In this document: positions 7,665 through 11,692 of the stretch, piece after piece
Layout of the letters: each line of letters begins with the position of its first letter
Position numbering within the stretch: position 1 is the stretch's first letter
NCBI GenBank assembly: GCA_900550335.1
Contig: URRU01000042.1
Coordinates: 1 to 11,692 of the forward strand
Reading direction: 5' to 3'
Source of the DNA: an uncultured Clostridium sp.
Lineage (GTDB): Bacteria > Bacillota > Clostridia > Peptostreptococcales > Peptostreptococcaceae
Length of the DNA stretch: 11,692 bases
Program-made: the position numbers and the translations under genes
The notes under the pieces: model-generated
The model's input: only the letters and a program-made list of their open reading frames with translations
The model's database searches: none
What the model was told of the DNA's origin: nothing

Positions 7665-7709
7665 TTGAAATTTTATTATATTAAATTTACTATTTTTAGG
7701 AGGCAATTA

Positions 7710-8627
7710 ATGGTTAATTTAACACTTTTAGGCTGCGGTGGAAATGTTCCACTGCCAAATAGATTTTTATCATCTCTTTTTATGAATTTTAACGGTAGAA
7801 AAATTTTAGTAGACTGCGGTGAAGGAACACAGGTTTCTATGAAAATGAAGGGTTGTGGTTTTAAGGATATAGATTTAATTTGCATAACACATACTCATGG
7901 AGACCATATAATCGGACTTATAGGACTTCTTTCAACTATGGGTAATAGCGAAAGAAAGGATCCTGTAACAATAATAGGTCCTGTTGGTATAAAAGAAGCA
8001 CTTGAAGCTATTCAAGTACTTATAACACTTCCATATAAATTGAACATAATAGAAAATCCAGATGGTAGATTCTCTCTTGTAGACCCTGTTTTAGCAGATT
8101 TATCTATAGAAACAATAGAATTAGAGCATTCAACTGAGTGCATAGGATATAACTTCTATTTTGCAAGACATCCAAAATTTAATGTAGAAAAAGCTCAGTT
8201 AAATAATGTTCCTAGAAAATATTGGAATATGTTACAAAAGGGAATGACTATAATGGATGAGGATTTAACATATACTCCTGAAATGGTTCTTGGAGATAAT
8301 AGAAAAGGTATTAAAATTTCTATGATTACAGATACTAGACCATTAGATACTATTCCAGAATTTATTGAAGATGCGGATTTATTTATATGTGAAGCTATGT
8401 ATGGAGATGATATGGATATTTCAAAGGCTATTAAAAATAAGCATATGCTCTTTAGAGAGGCTGCTTCACTAGCTGTTAAGGGAAATGTCAAACAACTACT
8501 TCTAACTCATTTCAGCCCTTCTATTGAAGACCCAAATAGATTTGAAAATAATGCAAAATCAATCTTTGAAAATACAATCATAGGATACGATCGATTCAGT
8601 ACCCAAATAAAATATCCTGAGGAATAA
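7710..8627 (+). CDS. rnz: RNase Z-like metallo-beta-lactamase-fold hydrolase
   Basis: Zinc hydrolase of the metallo-beta-lactamase fold, closest to RNase Z, which removes 3' trailers from tRNA precursors. Seen in the 305 residues: LGCGGNVPLPNR at 7-18 (RNase Z: LGTGG...), DCGEGTQ at 35-41, the metal motif HTHGDH at 61-66 followed by IIGL, a third ligand H140, MITDTR with D208 at 205-210, KHMLFREAA at 244-252, and LTHFSP with H267 at 265-270. Most match RNase Z, but GCGG replaces GTGG, the usual HST before EAA is HML, and the RY after LTHFS is missing. It could be a paralogue with another substrate. ATG 7710 is chosen because AGGAGG lies 6 nt before it; an in-frame TTG at 7665 would overlap the promoter. 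Monocistronic. Glutamines: 4 CAA, 2 CAG. Confidence 0.82.
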   Translation: MVNLTLLGCGGNVPLPNRFLSSLFMNFNGRKILVDCGEGTQVSMKMKGCGFKDIDLICITHTHGDHIIGLIGLLSTMGNSERKDPVTIIGPVGIKEALEAIQVLITLPYKLNIIENPDGRFSLVDPVLADLSIETIELEHSTECIGYNFYFARHPKFNVEKAQLNNVPRKYWNMLQKGMTIMDEDLTYTPEMVLGDNRKGIKISMITDTRPLDTIPEFIEDADLFICEAMYGDDMDISKAIKNKHMLFREAASLAVKGNVKQLLLTHFSPSIEDPNRFENNAKSIFENTIIGYDRFSTQIKYPEE

Positions 8628-8651
8628 AAAGGGGGCTACAAGCCCCCTTTT
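8627..8651. terminator. Bidirectional terminator between rnz-like gene and yhbY
   Basis: Eleven-bp perfect stem AAAAGGGGGCT/AGCCCCCTTTT (8627-8637 with 8641-8651) with a 3-nt loop, starting at the last base of the rnz stop codon. The minus strand has the better T-run (TTTTTATT); the plus strand reads TTTTACAAAA. It ends both convergent units. Confidence 0.92.
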
Positions 8652-8663
8652 ACAAAATATTTA

Positions 8664-9020
8664 CTACTGTACTGATCTTTTTGTTACTCTTTTTTTACTA
8701 CTATCTTTTTTAGCTTTTGCTGGTGCCTGTCCTGGGAATAGTATTTTAGGCTGTTCATTATTTTTTCTATATATAGTGAACTTAAATCCTATAGCCTGAA
8801 CAAATTCAGCTCTTAATTCTGCACATATTGCATTTGCTGTTTCTTTAGCGTCTAATCCAGCATTTTCTAATATAGTTATTTTAACTAGTTCTCTTGCTCT
8901 TAACTGGTTGTCTAATTCATCTAAGAATGCTCCAGTTACACCTTCTTTCCCTATCTGTGCTGTAGGTTTTAAAGTATTTGCAAGTGATCTAAGATAAGCT
9001 CTCTGTTTACCTTTTAGCAT
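8664..9020 (-). CDS. yhbY: CRM-domain RNA-binding protein YhbY (YqeI)
   Basis: Small RNA-binding protein with a single CRM domain, associated with the maturing large ribosomal subunit. The first 90 residues fit the family: KGKQRAYLRSLA at 3-14, the GxxG-type loop IGKEGV at 23-28, and the second half around NAICAELRAEFVQAIGFKFTIYR. At 118 residues it is about 20 longer than the usual 95-100, because of a basic tail from about 98 (AKAKKDSSKKRVTKR). ATG has AGAGGAG at 9028-9034. It lies 48 nt after obgE, the common order, and probably shares its transcript. All seven glutamines are CAG. Confidence 0.95.
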   Translation of the reverse strand: MLKGKQRAYLRSLANTLKPTAQIGKEGVTGAFLDELDNQLRARELVKITILENAGLDAKETANAICAELRAEFVQAIGFKFTIYRKNNEQPKILFPGQAPAKAKKDSSKKRVTKRSVQ

Positions 9021-9068
9021 GTCTTTTCTCCTCTATTTTTATAATTTAATCTTTTTAAAATTTATATC

Positions 9069-10352
9069 TTAGTTATAGAATTCGAATTCTAATTCGTAAA
9101 TTCTTACTAAATCTCCATCATCTATACCCATTTCTCTTAACTTATCAAATACTCCCTGACTTTCCATAGCATTCTGGAAGTACTGAAGTGATTCCATATC
9201 GTCGAAGTTTACAGAGTACATTATTCTTCTAAGTGCCTTACCAGTTACTTCGAATACTCCATCTTCTCCAAGTTCTATGTGTAGACCTTCTTCTTCATTA
9301 TTTGCATCAAGTTCTGGTCTGTATATTTCATTTTCTGATACTAATTCTATTTCTTCTGCTTCAGCAAGTAACTGTGTTACGTATTTTATAACATCATCTA
9401 CACCTTCTCTAGTTGCTGCTGACATTTTAAATACTTTGTATCCTCTTGATTCTATTTCTTCTTTGAAGTTTTCATATACTGAATCATCGAAAAGTATATC
9501 TGATTTATTAGCTACTACTACCTGAGGTCTTGTAGCTAATCTTTCGTTGTATAATTTTAACTCTTCGTTTATCTTTTCGAAATCGTCTATTGGATCTCTA
9601 CCTTCTAATCCAGATATATCAACTATATGTATAAGTACTTTTGTTCTTTCTACATGTCTTAAGAATTCGTGTCCTAACCCTATACCTTCAGATGCACCCT
9701 CTATTATACCTGGTATATCTGCAAGTACGAAGCTTTCACCAAATCCTGTCTGAACAACACCTAAGTTTGGAGTAAGTGTTGTGAAGTGATAGTTAGCTAT
9801 CTTTGGTTTAGCTTTTGTTACTACTGATAAGAATGTTGATTTACCAACATTAGGGAATCCTAGTAGACCAACATCTGCTATCATCTTTAACTCTAGTATT
9901 ACCCATCTTTCTTCACCATCAGTACCTGATTTAGCAAATGCAGGTGCCTGTCTTACAGCATTGGCAAAGTTCATATTACCTTTACCACCGTATCCACCTT
10001 TTGCTATAACTGCTCTATCACCTTCATGTTTTAAATCGGCTATTACAAGTCCTGTAGCTTCATCTCTTACTATTGTCCCCTGAGGAACTTTTAATACAAG
10101 GTCTTCACCGTTTTTACCAGCTCTTCTTTTTTTAGAACCGTCTCCACCATTTTCTCCATTGTATTTTTTCTTATATTTAAAATCCATTAGTGTTCTAAGG
10201 CCTGTATCAACTTCAAATATGATACTAGCACCTCTACCACCATCTCCACCGTCTGGTCCTCCAGCCGGAACATATTTTTCTCTTCTGAATGATACTGCTC
10301 CATTTCCACCATTTCCGGCTTTAACAAATATTCTGGCTTTATCTATAAACAT
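9069..10352 (-). CDS. obgE: GTPase Obg (ribosome assembly, stress response)
   Basis: Essential GTPase that binds the large ribosomal subunit during late assembly and links growth to (p)ppGpp. The 427 residues show all three domains. The glycine-rich Obg fold is at 1-158 (KAGNGGNGAVSFRREKYVP at 11-29). The G domain has G1 GFPNVGKS at 165-172, G2 TT at 191-192, G3 DIPG at 212-215, G4 NKSD at 282-285 and G5 SAA at 311-313. The C-terminal OCT domain is at about 345-427. ATG has AAGGTGA at 10359-10365. rpmA lies upstream beyond a terminator, so obgE probably has its own promoter plus some read-through. All eight glutamines are CAG. Confidence 0.98.
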   Translation of the reverse strand: MFIDKARIFVKAGNGGNGAVSFRREKYVPAGGPDGGDGGRGASIIFEVDTGLRTLMDFKYKKKYNGENGGDGSKKRRAGKNGEDLVLKVPQGTIVRDEATGLVIADLKHEGDRAVIAKGGYGGKGNMNFANAVRQAPAFAKSGTDGEERWVILELKMIADVGLLGFPNVGKSTFLSVVTKAKPKIANYHFTTLTPNLGVVQTGFGESFVLADIPGIIEGASEGIGLGHEFLRHVERTKVLIHIVDISGLEGRDPIDDFEKINEELKLYNERLATRPQVVVANKSDILFDDSVYENFKEEIESRGYKVFKMSAATREGVDDVIKYVTQLLAEAEEIELVSENEIYRPELDANNEEEGLHIELGEDGVFEVTGKALRRIMYSVNFDDMESLQYFQNAMESQGVFDKLREMGIDDGDLVRIYELEFEFYN

Positions 10353-10403
10353 ATCTTTTCACCTTCTTTTCTTTTATATTGATATTTATTCCGTTCACTC
10401 TAA

Positions 10404-10431
10404 TTTATATTAATTTTTCTAATCCGTACAA
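10404..10431 (-). promoter_or_regulatory. Candidate promoter of obgE-yhbY
   Basis: Minus strand -35 TTGTAC (10426-10431), a 16-bp spacer and -10 TATAAA (10404-10409), between the rpmA terminator and obgE. The -35 matches 3 of 6. The start would be near 10397, about 45 nt before the ATG. Confidence 0.4.
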
Positions 10432-10440
10432 TTTTATTTG

Positions 10441-10477
10441 AATATTATAAAAGGAGTGTTTTTGATACACTCCTTTT
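10441..10477 (-). terminator. Terminator after rpmA
   Basis: Eleven-bp stem AAAAGGAGTGT/ACACTCCTTTT (10449-10459 with 10467-10477) with a 7-nt loop, 24 nt after the rpmA stop. The minus-strand run is TTTTATAATATT, a weak U-tract, so partial read-through into obgE is plausible. Confidence 0.8.
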
Positions 10478-10500
10478 CATTCTTAGCTGTAGTCCTGTAA

Positions 10501-10791
10501 TTATTCAGCTATTGAAACTGGGTATACAGAAACTTTTTTTCTTTTTTTGTCTTTTCTTTCGAATTTAACAGTTCCGTCTATTAATGCGAATAAAGTGTCA
10601 TCTCCACCTTTACCAACATTGTTTCCTGGATGTATTTTAGTTCCTCTCTGTCTAACTAATATACTTCCTGAAGTAACTAACTGTCCATCGAATCTTTTAA
10701 CACCTAATCTTTTAGAAACAGAATCTCTACCATTTTTAGAAGACCCTACCCCTTTTTTAGATGCTAATAACTGTAAGTTCATCTTTAACAT
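10501..10791 (-). CDS. rpmA: Large subunit ribosomal protein bL27 (with cleavable N-terminus)
   Basis: bL27 sits near the peptidyl-transferase centre, where its flexible N-terminus reaches the tRNA ends. The 96 residues include the typical [19 protein letters not shown] at 14-32 and [14 protein letters not shown] at 47-60. As in other Firmicutes there is an N-terminal extension before ASKKG, to be removed by Prp. Here it is MLKMNLQLL, then A10, where staphylococcal L27 has LNLQFF, then A. The predicted cut is between L9 and A10. ATG 10791 has GGGGGTGA at 10799-10806, which overlaps the prp stop. The order rplU-prp-rpmA is the conserved one. All three glutamines are CAG. Confidence 0.98.
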   Translation of the reverse strand: MLKMNLQLLASKKGVGSSKNGRDSVSKRLGVKRFDGQLVTSGSILVRQRGTKIHPGNNVGKGGDDTLFALIDGTVKFERKDKKRKKVSVYPVSIAE

Positions 10792-10805
10792 TTGGAAGTC
10801 ACCCC

Positions 10806-11123
10806 CTATTTTTTAAGAATTTTTATATTTTTTGGGTATTCCCGTTTGATTTCTTGAATCGCTAGTTGAAAGTGCTGTAATAGAAGCTGAGCTTTTTCTA
10901 TACAATCATCTTTGACTATACAAGAAATATTTCCTTCTTCTGCTTCAACGCTTTCGAACTCGACTTTCTGTAAAACATCTAGAGAATTAATCGTCGCTAT
11001 TGCATGAGTTGTAACAGCTGCACAAACTATATCTCTTCCGTACTCTGCGTATTCAGCATGTCCTTTTACAGAAAATCCCTTTAATTGGAAATCGTCATTG
11101 TAAAAATATTTAACTTTAATCAT
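10806..11123 (-). CDS. prp: Prp, cysteine protease that matures ribosomal protein L27 (YsxB)
   Basis: Cysteine protease that removes the N-terminal extension of L27; shown to be essential in Staphylococcus aureus. The 105 residues hold the catalytic dyad in the family positions: [17 protein letters not shown] at 21-37, with H22, D31 and C34. It lies between rplU and rpmA, its substrate gene. The start ATG is 5 nt after the rplU stop, and no Shine-Dalgarno sequence is seen before it (upstream reads AAATAAACGCTTAATTATC), so translation is probably coupled to rplU. Glutamines are mixed, three CAG and three CAA, unlike rplU and rpmA on either side. Confidence 0.96.
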   Translation of the reverse strand: MIKVKYFYNDDFQLKGFSVKGHAEYAEYGRDIVCAAVTTHAIATINSLDVLQKVEFESVEAEEGNISCIVKDDCIEKAQLLLQHFQLAIQEIKREYPKNIKILKK

Positions 11124-11128
11124 GATAA

Positions 11129-11440
11129 TTAAGCGTTTATTTTTTCAACTACTATTTTAGTGAATGGCTGACGATGTCCCTGTTTTCTTCTGTAGTCTTT
11201 TTTAGCTTTGTATTTGAATACAACAACTTTTTTAGCTTTTCCCTGTTCTAAAACTTTAGCCTGAACAGATGCTCCTTCAACTACTGGGCTTCCTAATACT
11301 AATTCACCGTCTTTTGAGCAAGCTAATACATCGTTTAAAGTAACTACGTCACCAGCATTAGCTTCTAATTTTTCAACGAATAGTACGTCACCTTCTGAAA
11401 CTTTATACTGTTTTCCACCAGTTTTTACTATAGCGTACAT
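11129..11440 (-). CDS. rplU: Large subunit ribosomal protein bL21
   Basis: Binds 23S rRNA in the large subunit. The 103 residues are of normal length, with the family start [18 protein letters not shown] at 1-18 and the conserved C-terminal [17 protein letters not shown] at 75-91 and PFTKI. ATG has AGGAGGTG at 11446-11453, 5 nt upstream, a near-perfect site. First gene of the rplU-prp-rpmA operon, behind a consensus promoter and a structured leader that probably gives feedback control. All five glutamines are CAG. Confidence 0.99.
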   Translation of the reverse strand: MYAIVKTGGKQYKVSEGDVLFVEKLEANAGDVVTLNDVLACSKDGELVLGSPVVEGASVQAKVLEQGKAKKVVVFKYKAKKDYRRKQGHRQPFTKIVVEKINA

Positions 11441-11517
11441 AAATACACCTCCTCGGTCACAAACTCGCCATTAAAGGTACCCATTGGGTTTTCAACCTTT
11501 TCTGAGCGGCATTACAG
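11441..11517 (-). promoter_or_regulatory. L21-type ribosomal protein leader of rplU
   Basis: The 77-nt leader of rplU folds into a stem AAAGGT/ACCTTT (11495-11500 with 11473-11478) around an inner hairpin ACCC-AAT-GGGT (11479-11489). It is flanked by GCCGCTC on the 5' side and GGCGAG on the 3' side (minus strand), then the ribosome binding site. Position, size and the GCCGCTC...GGCGAG flanks are like the L21 leader family of Firmicutes, thought to give feedback by a ribosomal protein. Assigned by recall and structure, not by a covariance search. Confidence 0.75.
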
Positions 11518-11523
11518 TTATTT

Positions 11524-11552
11524 ATTATACGTTATGTAAGTACATGTGTCAA
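11524..11552 (-). promoter_or_regulatory. Consensus sigma-A promoter of rplU-prp-rpmA
   Basis: Minus strand TTGACA (11547-11552), 17-bp spacer, TATAAT (11524-11529): both hexamers perfect. Transcription would start near 11517, giving the 77-nt leader. Confidence 0.93.
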
Positions 11553-11591
11553 CTTCTTTTTTGCATATTTTTGTAGAATTTTTTATTTTTT

Positions 11592-11692
11592 TTATTTCAC
11601 AATTTCAACAGCAAAATCTTTTATATCTGTACTTTCTGCTATCTCTATTTCTATTCTATATTTTAGACCTATCTTTTTTATTATATTCATGT
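11592..11692 (-). CDS. C-terminal end of an upstream gene, product not identified
   Basis: An open frame enters from the right edge and ends with TAA at 11592-11594. The 32 visible residues begin MNIIKKIGLKYRIEIEIAES and end TDIKDFAVEIVK. The ATG in them is only two bases from the edge, so the true start is outside. In many Clostridia the gene before rplU encodes ribonuclease G (rng), and a beta-strand-rich end would fit, but nothing in this fragment proves it. No terminator hairpin follows, so it may read through into rplU. Confidence 0.55.
   Translation of the reverse strand, partial: MNIIKKIGLKYRIEIEIAESTDIKDFAVEIVK

Noticed and set aside
7665..7709. In-frame extension of the RNase Z-like gene to a TTG at 7665
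   Set aside because: It would begin at the -10 region of the likely promoter and lacks a ribosome binding site; ATG 7710 has AGGAGG 6 nt upstream.
1..11692. CRISPR arrays, insertion sequences, phage or attachment sites
   Set aside because: No regularly spaced repeats, transposase or integrase genes, or paired end repeats were seen on either strand.

Overview
The window is AT-rich (about one third G+C or less by eye). Its layout is that of a low-GC Gram-positive anaerobe of class Clostridia, most likely Peptostreptococcaceae or a near relative. The reasons are a ribosomal protein L27 with the N-terminal extension that Firmicutes cut off, an adjacent Prp protease gene, a T-box leader before leuS, an L21 leader, strong AGGAGG ribosome binding sites, and an SPKTG wall-sorting motif of the kind used by Clostridioides-type sortase B. 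No mobile element, CRISPR array, tRNA or rRNA gene was seen.

Most genes are on the minus strand and are read from right to left. At the right edge is the 3' end of an unidentified gene. Next comes a perfect consensus promoter and an L21-type leader, followed by rplU, prp and rpmA with almost no spacing, a terminator, and then obgE and yhbY. This is a ribosome-assembly block: L21 and L27 of the large subunit, the protease that matures L27, the Obg GTPase and the CRM-domain protein YhbY. Further left, nadD, yqeK and rsfS form a second block (NAD synthesis, Ap4A breakdown, ribosome silencing). The last gene is leuS, with its own promoter and a T-box attenuator that senses uncharged leucine tRNA.

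Between these two conserved blocks (about 4.73-8.65 kb) lie genes that usually are not there. There is a plus-strand recX with a 28-residue ORF behind it, a minus-strand gene for a large wall-anchored protein, and a plus-strand RNase Z-like metallo-hydrolase. Two hairpins with A/T flanks on both sides close the convergent junctions. The surface protein keeps the C-terminal (ligand-binding) domain of 5'-nucleotidases but lacks the catalytic metallophosphatase domain; Lys/Glu/Ser-rich sequence takes its place.

The window is largely housekeeping. I did not find a clearly new multi-gene system. The points most worth a second look are the nucleotidase-derived wall protein, the absolute preference for CAG glutamine codons in some genes against only CAA in recX, the 28-residue ORF, and the changed Prp cleavage site in L27.
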